Positions 54,124-63,381 of a stretch of DNA of 64,000 nucleotides are shown piece by piece. Numbering within the stretch: the stretch's first letter is position 1; each line of letters starts with the position of its first letter. The translations under genes were made by a program, and so were the position numbers. The DNA is from Mesosutterella porci (GTDB taxonomy: Bacteria; Pseudomonadota; Gammaproteobacteria; Burkholderiales; Burkholderiaceae_F). Below the pieces are notes generated by a model, which made no database searches, was not told the origin of the DNA, and saw only the letters and a list, made by a program, of their open reading frames with translations. Location: assembly GCF_022134585.1 (NCBI RefSeq), contig NZ_JAKNCT010000003.1, forward strand, positions 169,201 through 233,200, given 5' to 3'.

Positions 54124-54160
54124 GCCTGTTTCCTCTAGTTCGTTACAATAAGTGCCCATT

Positions 54161-54757
54161 ATGATAAAGAATCCTCCGCTTATTTTGGCCTCAAGCTCGC
54201 GCTACCGCCGCGAGCTGCTTGACAGGCTCGGGATCGCCTACGAGGCGATCGCCTCCGACATCGACGAAAGCTCCCTCGATGGCGAAACCCCGCTGCAGAC
54301 CTCGCAGAGGCTCGCCGTGGAAAAGGCGCGCTTTGTCGCGAAGAGCCACCCCGGGGCCGTCGTGATCGGCTCCGACCAGGTCGCGGACCTGGGCGGGAAA
54401 AAGCTCGGCAAGCCCCACACCCGGGAGCGTGCGGTCGAACAGCTGCTCGCCATGCAGGGCCGCACCGTCACCTTCTACACGGCCCTCGCCGTGATCGCGC
54501 CCGACGGCACGGCGCGCGAGCGGCTTTCGGCCACCGAGGTGCGCATGCGGCCGCTCTCGCGCGAGACGATCGAAGCCTACGTGGACCGCGAAAAACCCTT
54601 TGACTGCGCTGGGTCGGCCAAAATCGAAAGCCTGGGGATCGCGCTCATGGAGTCGGTGAAGTCCGACGACCCCACCTCGCTCATCGGGCTGCCGCTCATC
54701 GCGCTCACCACGCTGCTCGCCCAGTCCGGGCTCGAGGTGCTTCCGGGGCTGCGCTGA
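54161..54757 (+). CDS. yceF: Maf-like nucleotide pyrophosphatase, YceF type
   Basis: A 198-residue nucleoside triphosphate pyrophosphatase of the Maf family; YceF members prefer 7-methyl-GTP. LASSSRYRRELLDRLG is the family start, with SDQVAD and DCAGSAKIES the YceF-type active-site region. ATG at 54161 is preferred to GTG at 54152. It is divergent from yceD, whose ATG is only 37 bases away, so the promoters overlap. YceF identity is inferred from synteny. Confidence 0.9.
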   Translation: MIKNPPLILASSSRYRRELLDRLGIAYEAIASDIDESSLDGETPLQTSQRLAVEKARFVAKSHPGAVVIGSDQVADLGGKKLGKPHTRERAVEQLLAMQGRTVTFYTALAVIAPDGTARERLSATEVRMRPLSRETIEAYVDREKPFDCAGSAKIESLGIALMESVKSDDPTSLIGLPLIALTTLLAQSGLEVLPGLR

Positions 54758-54786
54758 GCGCGCCCCTTCCCTTCTGCCCGCGGGCT

Positions 54787-55470
54787 TCAGGCGGCGGGCA
54801 ACAGGTCTTCCACCCCCATCGCGCGCGCGAGCTGCGGCACGTCATCGACCACCGCCCGGGGCGAAAGCGCTTCGAGCGAGTCGCGCCGGGCCGCGCCCCA
54901 GGTGACCCCGATCGCGGGCACCCCGGCCGCGCGCGCCATCTCAAGGTCGTGCACCGCATCGCCCACCATCACCATGCGCGGGGCCGGCACGCACAGCTCC
55001 TCGGACAGCTCGATCAGCATGTCCGGGGCAGGCTTGGAGGCGGTTTCGTCCGCCGTCTTCGTCGCAACGAAAAGCGGCCCCGCCCCAGTCTTGCGGAAGA
55101 CGCGGTTGAGCCCCCCGCGGCTCTTGCCAGTGGCGACCGCCAGCCACAGGCCCGCGCGCTTCATGTTCGAGAGGAGCGCCTCAATGCCGGGATGCAGCCC
55201 GGGCAGCCCCGCCTCCTGTCCGATGTAGGCCTTCCAGTACTCGGCGGCGAAGCGCTCGTACTCCGAGGCCGGACACTCGGGCACCGCCCGGCGCATCATG
55301 TCCTCGTGCCCGAGGCCGATCACGCTCTCGGCCACCGCAAATGTGGGCTCGGGATAGCCGAGGCTGCGGGCAGCCTGCTGGATCGACAACGCGATGAAAC
55401 GCGTCGTATCCATGAGCGTTCCGTCCCAGTCGAAGACGTAGAGTTCAAACGGCCTTTTTTCTCTGTTCAT
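54787..55470 (-). CDS. HAD-superfamily phosphatase, Gph/PGP-like
   Basis: A 227-residue HAD hydrolase. Motif I is FDWDGTLMDT (Asp nucleophile), motif II ATGKSR, motif III the lysine in SKPAPD, and motif IV GDAVHD. The cap insertion (about 25-95) is of the helical C1 type. Similar betaproteobacterial genes next to rluC are annotated as phosphoglycolate phosphatases; the substrate is not decidable by eye. The start lies inside the end of rluC (26-base overlap), so expression is coupled. Confidence 0.87.
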   Translation of the reverse strand: MNREKRPFELYVFDWDGTLMDTTRFIALSIQQAARSLGYPEPTFAVAESVIGLGHEDMMRRAVPECPASEYERFAAEYWKAYIGQEAGLPGLHPGIEALLSNMKRAGLWLAVATGKSRGGLNRVFRKTGAGPLFVATKTADETASKPAPDMLIELSEELCVPAPRMVMVGDAVHDLEMARAAGVPAIGVTWGAARRDSLEALSPRAVVDDVPQLARAMGVEDLLPAA

Positions 55471-56470
55471 CGAGTGTGTCCAGCAGGTTACGGCAGGCCC
55501 CGGGCAGCGGCGCCTCGATCAGGAGCGGCTCGCGGGTCACCGGATGCTCGAAGGAAAGCCTCGCCGCATGCAGGAACATGCGCCTGAAGGGGACGCCGAG
55601 CGAGCCCTTTTCCACCGAGCGGTTGAAGTCGAAGTCTCCGTACTTGTCGTCGCCCACGAGCGGGAAGCCGCTGGCCGCGGCGTGCACGCGGATCTGGTGG
55701 GTGCGCCCCGTGAGCAGCTCGACGTCGAGGTAGCTCACCGGCCCGTAGCGGCGCAGCAGCGTGAAAATCGAGTGGGCGGGAACTCCCTTTTCCTCGTCGA
55801 CGCGGACGCGCCGCTCGCCTTCGCGGGTGACGTACTTGAACAGCGGCAGCTTCACGTGCTGGCGCTCGTTCTGCCAGTCGCCCTTCACAAGCGCCCGGTA
55901 GTGCTTCTCGACGCCGCCCTCGCGCATCTGCCGCTGCAGGCGCACCAGCGCGCGGCGGCTCTTGCAGATCACGATCGCTCCCGAGGTGTCCCGGTCCAGG
56001 CGGTGGGCGAGCTCGAGGAAGGGCTCGCCCGGGCGGCTCGCCCGCAGCCGCTCGATCAGCCCGAAGGCAATGCCGCTGCCTCCGTGGCAGGCGAGCCCCG
56101 CAGGCTTGTCGACCACGAGCAGGTCGCGGTCTTCGAAAAGAATCGGAAGCGTGTCGTCAGGCAGCGGAGCGGCCCGGGGGCCGGAATCCTGCCTTTGCGC
56201 GATCCGCATCGGGGGCACCCGCACGACATCGCCTTTTTCAAGCCGCCGCTCGGCGCTGCAGCGGCTGCGGTTCACCCGCACCTCGCCGCTGCGCAGGATG
56301 CGGTAGACGTGACTTTTCGGCACCCCGCGGCAGACCCGCAGCAGGAAATTGTCAATTCTCTGCCCCGCGGCATCCTCACCGATCTCCACCCAGTTCACCT
56401 GCTCGGGCGAGAGGCTGAGGGCCCTCGAGGAGGGCACCGGCACAATTTCTCTTGATTTCAGCTCAGACAT
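55445..56470 (-). CDS. rluC: 23S rRNA pseudouridine synthase RluC
   Basis: Isomerises uridines in 23S rRNA (955, 2504 and 2580 in E. coli). The 341-residue protein has an N-terminal S4 RNA-binding domain (about 30-90, with QRIDNFLLRVCRGVPKSHVYRILRS in shorter conserved pieces), then the synthase with HRLDRDTSG (catalytic Asp), LLTGRTHQIRVH and HAARLSFEHP. It is divergent from rne, as in E. coli, with a 759-base intergenic region. Confidence 0.94.
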   Translation of the reverse strand: MSELKSREIVPVPSSRALSLSPEQVNWVEIGEDAAGQRIDNFLLRVCRGVPKSHVYRILRSGEVRVNRSRCSAERRLEKGDVVRVPPMRIAQRQDSGPRAAPLPDDTLPILFEDRDLLVVDKPAGLACHGGSGIAFGLIERLRASRPGEPFLELAHRLDRDTSGAIVICKSRRALVRLQRQMREGGVEKHYRALVKGDWQNERQHVKLPLFKYVTREGERRVRVDEEKGVPAHSIFTLLRRYGPVSYLDVELLTGRTHQIRVHAAASGFPLVGDDKYGDFDFNRSVEKGSLGVPFRRMFLHAARLSFEHPVTREPLLIEAPLPGACRNLLDTLDEQRKKAV

Positions 56471-57229
56471 AGATGTTATCCACTATACTATAGGGCGTCG
56501 TTTTCAGGTGCGGACCCCCGTTAAGCCCCATCCGGTTTCGAGCAACCCTTGCCGGTCTGCCGTTTTTCCGCGCTTCGCGCAGCAAAAAACACGCGGCCTG
56601 CCGTTGTGGTCCCCTGACGATCAGATAGCCCGGCGCCCCTGAGGCCCCGGGCGGCGGTGACGCCCCCCGCGTAGCGAAGATGCGCCTTTCATTATGGCGA
56701 TTTTCGCGCCCGGGCCGGCGCCGCCGTGGAAAAAGTATTTGTTTTTTGACTAAGGCAAGTCCTGTACTCGCGCCCAGAAATGCCGCCGGCGAGACGCCAC
56801 GGCGAAGCTGCGCGCTGGAGGACGGACGAGCCGGTCGGGCCCGTGCGAGAGCATCACGCCCCCGACTGCGAAAGAATGCATGGAGTGCCGCAGCCGGCCC
56901 GCCCCCCGAAGAAAGAAGCGGGCAACGGCCGGTGCGTGCACGTTTTGTTTTTTTGGCTGTTTTTTTGGATCAACCCTGAACGTGGATAGCGCTCGAACTG
57001 CTGTCATGACGGAGCTGCACGGCGGCGCGGAGGACTCCTTCCCCCGGGCCCGGGGCCGCGCTGTCTGCAGACCGGGCCCGTCCGCCTCCGGATGCCGGCG
57101 ACGCGAGAACCCGGGCATTGCTCAGCAGCGTTGAGAGAAAGCGGCCGCCAGGCCGCCGCAGCCGAAAATCCCAGTGCAGGCTTCCGCACGCTTGACGCGC
57201 CCGCGACAGTGGCGCCAAGGAGTGCTCAA
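56471..57229. other. 759-base rluC-rne intergenic region and probable long rne leader
   Basis: No gene was identified on either strand. A TATACTATAG box at about 56484-56493 is a possible divergent promoter. T-rich stretches (GTTTTTTGACT near 56740, GTTTTTTTGGCTGTTTTTTT near 56950) alternate with GC-rich stems, such as CCCGGGCCCGGGG near 57045. E. coli rne also has a long 5' leader through which RNase E autoregulates, so this one may do so. Transcription start sites are unknown. Confidence 0.5.
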
Positions 57230-60200
57230 GTGAAGCGCATGCTATTCAACGCCATCCACTCGGAAGAGACCCGGGTGGCGATCGTCGACGGGCAGACCCT
57301 GGTTGACATCGACATCGAGACCGTCGGACACGAGCAGCACAAGTCCAACATCTACAAGGGCATCATCACCCGCATCGAGCCCTCGCTCGAGGCCTGCTTT
57401 GTCGACTACGGCGAAGAGCGCCACGGCTTCCTCCCCTTCAAGGAAGTTTCCCGCAGCTACTTCAGCAAGGACGTCGACGTCCACAACTGCACCATCAAGG
57501 AGGCGCTGAGGGAAGGCCAGGAAATCATCGTCCAGGTCGAGAAGGAGGAGCGCGGCAACAAGGGCGCCGCCCTCACCACGTTCATTTCGCTGGCCGGCCG
57601 CTACCTCGTTCTGATGCCGAACAACCCGAGGGGCGGCGGCGTCTCGCGCAGGATCGAGGGCGAGGAGCGCCAGGAGCTGCGCCACGCGATCGAAGAGCTC
57701 AACCTCCCGCAGGGCATGTCGGTCATCGCCCGCACGGCCGGCATAGGCCGCTCCGTGGAAGAGCTGCAGTGGGACCTTGACTACCTGCTCAAGCTCTGGA
57801 GCGCGATCTGCGAGGCCGCGACCCCGCAGTACGAGCTCACCCGCACCGAAAACGGCCGCACGACCACCACTTACGTCACCGAGCCGGTCGTCGACGGGCA
57901 GCACCTCAAGCGCATGAACCCCGCCCCGTTCCTGATCGTCGAGGAGAGCAACCTCGTCATCCGCGCGGTGCGCGACTACTTTCAGCCCGACATCGGGGAG
58001 ATTCTCGTCGACACGGACGAAATCTACGACCAGGTGCGGCAGTTCATGCTCTACGTCATGCCCGACATGGTGAACCGCGTGAAGCGCTACCGCGAGGAAA
58101 CCCCGCTGTTCTCCCGCTTCCAGATCGAGCACCAGATTGAAACCGCCTATTCGCGCACCGTGACGCTGCCCTCGGGCGGCGCGATCGTGATCGACCACAC
58201 CGAGGCTCTCGTTGCGGTCGACGTCAACTCCGCGCGCGCCACCCGCGGCTCCGACATCGAGGAGACCGCCTTCCGCACCAACTGCGAGGCCGCCGACGAA
58301 ATCGCCCGGCAGATGAGGCTGCGCGACCTGGGCGGCCTTGTCGTCATCGATTTCATCGACATGGAGGACCCCCGCAACCAGCGCGCGATCGAGCAGCGCC
58401 TCAAGGAGGCCCTGCGCTATGACCGCGCCCGCGTCCAGATGGCGAAGATCAGCCGCTTCGGGCTGATGGAGCTGTCGCGCCAGAGGCTGCGCCCGGCCCT
58501 CTCCGAAGGCCATCACATCACCTGCCCGCGCTGCAACGGCATCGGCGTGATCCGCGACACGGAAAGCAGCGCCCTGCAGGTGCTGCGCATCATCCAGGAG
58601 GAGGCCGCCAAGGACGGAACCGGAGCGATCCACGCCCAGGTGCCCGTCGACGTGGCCACTTATCTCCTTAATGAAAAGCGCGCCGACATCGCGAAGATCG
58701 AACAGCGCAACCGCATTCCCGTGGTGCTCATCCCCAACACGGCGCTTGAGACCCCGCATTACCACATCGAGCGGCTGCGCGCGACCGACGAGCGGCTTGA
58801 GGACAATGTGGCGAGCTTTGAGCGCGTCGAGGACCTGCAGCCTGTCGCGACCGACCCCTACGCGCTGAAGAGCGAGGACAACCGCCCGGCCCGCCCCAAG
58901 CAGATTCCGGTGATCAAGAGCATCGCCCGTGACACGCCGGCCCCGGCCCACGTGGAGCACACGAGGAAGACCGAGCCGGAGCAGGCCCCGAAGGCACCCG
59001 CCCCCAGGGCCGCGGCGCCGAAGAAAGGCTTCTTCTCACGTCTGATTGACCGGCTGCTCGGCAGCTCCGGGGAAGACAAGCCCGCAAAGCAGGAGGCGAA
59101 GCCCGCTCAGGCCGCTCCTGAAAAGAAAGCGCCGGAGTCTGAGGAAGACTCGCGTCAGGCCCGCCGCGGACGCGGCAGAGGCCGCGGACGCGCGGCCTCC
59201 GAGCGCCGCGCCGATGCCGCCGCGAAGGAGAGGACCCAGACCGGGGAAGAAGGCGAGGAAAAGCGTGAAGACCGGGGCGAGCGGGGTGCGGAGCACCGCG
59301 CGCCGCGTCCCCTTGAGTCCGAAACCCGGCGCCGCCGCTCGAGGCGCGTGCGCCAGACGGAGCGCGCCGCCGCGCCGACACAGGAAGAGCGGACGGAGCC
59401 CGCAGTGAACGAAGCTTCTGAGCCCGCCGCCAGGCCCGCTCCCGAGGAAAAGGCCAAGCCGCGCGCCGCGCAGCCCGCTCAGACCTCGTCCGAAGAGGCT
59501 CCGAGCGCCAGGCCTGAAGCGCAGGGGGCCGCCGCCAGGCCCGCTCCCGAGGAAAAGGCCAGGCCGCGCGCCGCGCAGCCCGCTCAGACCCCGTCCGGAG
59601 AGGCTCCGAGCGCCAGGCCTGAAGCGCAGGGGGCCGCCGCCTCCGCGGAAGGCGAGGCCCGCCGCCGTCGCCGCCGCCGCGGCTCGCGCCGCTCCGAAGA
59701 GGGTGCCGCCTCCGAGCCCGAGAACCCAGAGGCGCTCGCCGCCCAGGAGATGAAGGCGATCGAGGACAAGGCCGCCCGCCTTGCGATCGCGCCGGCTGCC
59801 GCGGACAACGCCGTGTCCGACGTGAACCCGGTCGCCCAGGCCGTGGCAAGCGCCGTGGACGCGCCGGTTGCTGAAGCTACCCGCGAGGCCGGCCGCAGCG
59901 AAGGCCGCCGCGGCCGCCACAGCCGCAGGGGCCGCAAGGGCGAGCGCCGCGAGGAGTCCGCGGCCCAGAAGCCCGAGGCCGCCTCGGAAGAGACTGCACA
60001 GGCCGCGCCGCAGCAGCCTGCCGCCGTCTCCGAAGAGGAGCGCCGGGAGGAGCCGCAGCAGCGCGAGGAATCCCCGCGGGAGACGCCTCGGCAGACGGCC
60101 GAGGCCGCCCCGAAGGCTGAGGCTGCCCCGCAGCGCGCCGCCGAAGCGCCCGTTCAGGTCGAAACCCGGCCCGAACCCGCCAAGAGTGCGGCTGAAGAAG

Positions 60201-60397
60201 GCGCCACCATCGCAGAAGGCGCCGCGGGCATTGAAAAAGAGCTCGAGGCCTCGGGCCTGCAGGTCGTGCACACCAACCCCGATCTCGTGGGCGAAGTGAG
60301 CTACACCCAGCCCAAGGCTCCCGGCCGTCCGCGCCGGGTGCTGCCGCCGGCCGAAAAGGTCGAGATGGTGCAGATCGAAACCAAAAAAGACCTCTGA
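57230..60397 (+). CDS. rne: ribonuclease E
   Basis: Essential endoribonuclease and scaffold of the RNA degradosome. The GTG at 57230 (KRMLFN next) follows AAGGAG by seven bases, and matches the MKRML start of E. coli. The 1055 residues hold the S1 domain (about 35-125), the catalytic core with DVNSARATRGSDIEETAF and IDFIDMEDPRNQR, and the zinc-link CPRC near residue 433. The tail beyond about 600 is Arg/Glu/Ala/Pro-rich with two 35-residue tandem repeats. Partners such as PNPase and enolase are encoded elsewhere in this window. It has a long leader. Confidence 0.96.
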   Translation: MKRMLFNAIHSEETRVAIVDGQTLVDIDIETVGHEQHKSNIYKGIITRIEPSLEACFVDYGEERHGFLPFKEVSRSYFSKDVDVHNCTIKEALREGQEIIVQVEKEERGNKGAALTTFISLAGRYLVLMPNNPRGGGVSRRIEGEERQELRHAIEELNLPQGMSVIARTAGIGRSVEELQWDLDYLLKLWSAICEAATPQYELTRTENGRTTTTYVTEPVVDGQHLKRMNPAPFLIVEESNLVIRAVRDYFQPDIGEILVDTDEIYDQVRQFMLYVMPDMVNRVKRYREETPLFSRFQIEHQIETAYSRTVTLPSGGAIVIDHTEALVAVDVNSARATRGSDIEETAFRTNCEAADEIARQMRLRDLGGLVVIDFIDMEDPRNQRAIEQRLKEALRYDRARVQMAKISRFGLMELSRQRLRPALSEGHHITCPRCNGIGVIRDTESSALQVLRIIQEEAAKDGTGAIHAQVPVDVATYLLNEKRADIAKIEQRNRIPVVLIPNTALETPHYHIERLRATDERLEDNVASFERVEDLQPVATDPYALKSEDNRPARPKQIPVIKSIARDTPAPAHVEHTRKTEPEQAPKAPAPRAAAPKKGFFSRLIDRLLGSSGEDKPAKQEAKPAQAAPEKKAPESEEDSRQARRGRGRGRGRAASERRADAAAKERTQTGEEGEEKREDRGERGAEHRAPRPLESETRRRRSRRVRQTERAAAPTQEERTEPAVNEASEPAARPAPEEKAKPRAAQPAQTSSEEAPSARPEAQGAAARPAPEEKARPRAAQPAQTPSGEAPSARPEAQGAAASAEGEARRRRRRRGSRRSEEGAASEPENPEALAAQEMKAIEDKAARLAIAPAAADNAVSDVNPVAQAVASAVDAPVAEATREAGRSEGRRGRHSRRGRKGERREESAAQKPEAASEETAQAAPQQPAAVSEEERREEPQQREESPRETPRQTAEAAPKAEAAPQRAAEAPVQVETRPEPAKSAAEEGATIAEGAAGIEKELEASGLQVVHTNPDLVGEVSYTQPKAPGRPRRVLPPAEKVEMVQIETKKDL
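59431..59640 (+). repeat. tandem 105-base repeat in the rne tail
   Basis: Two nearly identical 105-base units (59431-59535, 59536-59640), each coding 35 residues beginning RPAPEEKA and ending near QGAA. The few differences keep the reading frame. It lies in the disordered degradosome-scaffold region, where length variation is tolerated. Confidence 0.85.
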
Positions 60398-60484
60398 GGC
60401 CTTTCGCGGGCAGGCGCGCCCTCCGGCCCCCTCATCTGCGGGGAGCCCGGACGCGCGCCGCGCCTGCACTGACCAGACAAATCC

Positions 60485-61606
60485 ATGGCCGACCAGAAAG
60501 ACAACAGCCGGGTGATCCCGATCGTCCTTGCCCCCTCTCCCGCCGCGCCGATCCCGGTGTCAGGACCGGTCCGCGTATCGAGCGGCCACTGGATCGATCG
60601 CCGCGGGCGCCCTCTCGAGGACATCCGCATCTCGCTCACCGACCACTGCAACTTCCGCTGCCGCTACTGCAAGCCCAAGGAAGTATGGAACGACTACAAG
60701 GCTTACCTCCCGCACGAGGAGCTGCTCAGCTTCGAGGAGATCACGCGCATCGCGCGCGTGGCTGCGGCCCACGGCGTGACGAAAATCAGGCTCACGGGCG
60801 GCGAGCCGCTGCTCAGGAAAGGCGTGGAGGAGCTCGTCGCCGACCTGGCGCGGCTGCGCACCCCGCAGGGCCGCCCGCTTGAAATCGCGATGACGACGAA
60901 CGGGTCGCTGCTGCGCAGAAAGGCTCGCGCCCTGCGCAAGGCGGGGCTGTCGCGCGTCACGGTGTCGCTTGACGCGCTCGACGAGGAGATCTTCCAGTCG
61001 CTCAACGATGTGGGATTCCCGGCGGCCAAGGTCCTCGACGGAATCCGCGCGGCGCTCGAAGCGGGCTTTGAAAACACCAAAGTGAACACCGTGGTGAAGC
61101 GCGGCGTGAACGAGTCGCAGATCATTCCGCTGCTGGAGCACTTCGAAGGCAGCGGAGTCTCCGTCCGCTTCATCGAATACATGGACACCGGCAACTCGAA
61201 CGGCTGGAGGATGAACGACGTCGTCACGGCCGCGCAGATTCTCTCGATCGTCCGCTCGCGCTACGACATCGAGCCCGTTGCGCCGAAAAACCCCAGCGAG
61301 ACCGCCACGCGGTGGCGCTACGGACGCTCCGGCAGCGAATTCGGCTGCATCTGCTCGGTCTCTGCGCCGTTCTGCCGCAGCTGCTCGAGGCTCCGCGTGT
61401 CGCTTGACGGCACGGCCTACCTGTGCCTCTTCGCCGAGAGCGGCGTCGACCTGCGCACGATGATGCGCGCCGGGGGCACGGACGAGGAGCTCGCGCAGGC
61501 GCTCGGCCGCATCTGGAGCGCCCGCGACAACCACTACTCGGAGCTCCGGCAGAGCGGTCCCGCGCAGACGGGCAAGCGCGTCGAAATGAGCTACATCGGG
61601 GGCTGA
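60485..61606 (+). CDS. moaA: GTP 3',8-cyclase (molybdopterin synthesis)
   Basis: A radical SAM enzyme that converts GTP to 3',8-cyclo-7,8-dihydro-GTP in molybdenum cofactor synthesis. The 373-residue protein has the CxxxCxxC cluster at Cys55, Cys59 and Cys62 (CNFRCRYC), TGGEPLLRKG, the C-terminal second cluster (FCRSCSRLR with a further Cys 13 residues on) and the C-terminal GG. About 35 extra N-terminal residues precede the core. It is 87 bases after rne. It implies molybdoenzymes, common in anaerobic respiration. No other mo genes are in the window. Confidence 0.95.
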   Translation: MADQKDNSRVIPIVLAPSPAAPIPVSGPVRVSSGHWIDRRGRPLEDIRISLTDHCNFRCRYCKPKEVWNDYKAYLPHEELLSFEEITRIARVAAAHGVTKIRLTGGEPLLRKGVEELVADLARLRTPQGRPLEIAMTTNGSLLRRKARALRKAGLSRVTVSLDALDEEIFQSLNDVGFPAAKVLDGIRAALEAGFENTKVNTVVKRGVNESQIIPLLEHFEGSGVSVRFIEYMDTGNSNGWRMNDVVTAAQILSIVRSRYDIEPVAPKNPSETATRWRYGRSGSEFGCICSVSAPFCRSCSRLRVSLDGTAYLCLFAESGVDLRTMMRAGGTDEELAQALGRIWSARDNHYSELRQSGPAQTGKRVEMSYIGG

Positions 61607-61722
61607 AGGCGGGGCCCCTTCGGCACGGGCCAAAAAAACGGCCGCCTTCGCAGCAACGGCGCCGCCAAACGGGATACCATTAAAAAACTGCCCTTCAGGA
61701 TTATTTATAAGAACACCGCACT

Positions 61723-63207
61723 ATGTTTAGCAATCCTTCAGCGATCACATTCGTGGGCTACCTCGTGCTGATGGTGCTCGTAGGCTTCTACGCCTGGCAC
61801 CACACGAGCAGCTTCGGCGACTACATTCTGGGAGGCCGCAAGCTCGGCGGCCTGGTCACCGCGCTCTCGGTAGGTGCCTCGGACATGAGCGGCTGGCTGC
61901 TGATGGGACTGCCCGGAGCGGTGTTCCTCTCGGGCATCTGCGAGTCCTGGATCGCGATCGGGCTCACGATCGGCGCCTGGGTGAACTGGCGCGTGACCGC
62001 CGCAAGACTGCGCATCTACACCGAGATCTCCCACAACGCCCTCACGATCCCCGACTACTTCCGCCAGCGCTTTGAAGACAAGACGAACGTGCTCGCCGTG
62101 ATCGCCGCAACGATCATCCTTATTTTCTTCACGATCTACTGCGCCTCGGGCATGGTGGCCGGCGCAAGGCTGTTTGAAAACGCCTTCCACCTCGACTACA
62201 GCCGCGCGCTGTGGATCGGGGCGGCCGCGACCATTACCTACGTGTTCATCGGCGGGTTCCTCGCCGTGTCCTGGACCGACACGATCCAGGCGACGCTCAT
62301 GTGCGTCGCGCTCGTGGTCACCCCGATCGCGGTAGTGATCGATTCGGGCGGCGTCGAGGCGGCCACGGCAACCGTCGCCTCCATCAACCCGAACATGGTG
62401 AACATGATGAGCGGCCAGACCATCGTCGGCGTCATCTCTCTGCTCGCCTGGGGGCTCGGCTACTTCGGCCAGCCGCACATCCTCGTGCGTTTCATGGCGA
62501 CGCGCTCGATCCGCGTGATCCCGAACGCGCGGCGCATCTCCATCACCTGGATGATCTTCTGCCTGGTGGGCACCTGCGCCTGCGGCTTCTTCGGCGCCGC
62601 CTTCTTCGCGAACCACCCCGAGCTCGCCGGTCCCGTGACGGAAAACCACGAGCGCGTCTTCATCGAGCTGTGCAACATTCTCTTCAACCCCTGGATCGCG
62701 GGCGTGCTGATGTCGGCGATCCTCGCGGCCGTGATGTCGACGCTGTCGTGCCAGCTGCTCGTGTGCTCCTCAACCCTCACGGAGGACTTCTACCGCCGGA
62801 TCCTGCGTCCGAAGGCCGGCAACCGCGAACTCATGATCTTCAGCCGCGGCATGGTTCTCATGGTCGCTCTGGTCGCAATCTTTCTCGCCATGGACCCGAA
62901 CAACCTCGTGCTCTCGCTCGTGTCCTACGCCTGGGCGGGCTTTGGCGCAGCCTTCGGGCCCGTGATCCTCATCTCCCTGTGGTGGAAGCGCATGACCCGA
63001 GGCGGTGCGCTCGCCGGCATGGTGACCGGCGCCGTGACGGTGCTGGTCTGGCACCACTTCGCCTGGTTCGGGCTCTATGAAATCATCCCCGGCTTCCTCT
63101 TCGCCTGCATCGCGATCTGGGCCGTGAGCCTGCTCGAGCCCGCGCCCTCCGCCTCCGTGGAAAAGAACTTCGGGCTGATGGAAAAGCGCCTGCAGGCCGA
63201 ATCCTGA
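61723..63207 (+). CDS. putP: sodium/proline symporter
   Basis: A 494-residue SSS-family permease with about 13 transmembrane helices. Hallmarks: DYILGGRKLGG, SVGASDMSGWLLMGLPGAV, GYFGQPHILVRFMA, and SAILAAVMSTLSCQLLVCSS (sodium site). They match PutP closely. Uptake of proline with Na+ supplies carbon, nitrogen or osmoprotection. The gene is alone, with a hairpin directly after its stop and a strong terminator. No putA is nearby. Confidence 0.95.
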   Translation: MFSNPSAITFVGYLVLMVLVGFYAWHHTSSFGDYILGGRKLGGLVTALSVGASDMSGWLLMGLPGAVFLSGICESWIAIGLTIGAWVNWRVTAARLRIYTEISHNALTIPDYFRQRFEDKTNVLAVIAATIILIFFTIYCASGMVAGARLFENAFHLDYSRALWIGAAATITYVFIGGFLAVSWTDTIQATLMCVALVVTPIAVVIDSGGVEAATATVASINPNMVNMMSGQTIVGVISLLAWGLGYFGQPHILVRFMATRSIRVIPNARRISITWMIFCLVGTCACGFFGAAFFANHPELAGPVTENHERVFIELCNILFNPWIAGVLMSAILAAVMSTLSCQLLVCSSTLTEDFYRRILRPKAGNRELMIFSRGMVLMVALVAIFLAMDPNNLVLSLVSYAWAGFGAAFGPVILISLWWKRMTRGGALAGMVTGAVTVLVWHHFAWFGLYEIIPGFLFACIAIWAVSLLEPAPSASVEKNFGLMEKRLQAES

Positions 63208-63233
63208 CGCGGGTCCCCTTTGCGGACCCGGCA

Positions 63234-63271
63234 CGCCCCGCCGAAGCTCAGCCCAGGCGGGGCGTTTTTTT
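63234..63271 (+). terminator. putP terminator
   Basis: Nine-base stem CGCCCCGCC/GGCGGGGCG with a 13-base loop and T7. A shorter GGGTCC/GGACCC hairpin precedes it. Confidence 0.9.
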
Positions 63272-63381
63272 GCCTTTTCACTGCAAGGCCCCGCGGGCCC
63301 CAGGGGTCTGGCAGGGGCGCGCCCGCCAGAGACCGGACCGGAAAACAAAATCCCGCTCCCGGCGCTCCTGCCTGCCGAAAG

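Noticed and set aside
57242..58960. A 572-codon minus-strand open frame opposite rne
   Set aside because: Shadow of the catalytic core of RNase E; the plus strand has the full conserved protein.
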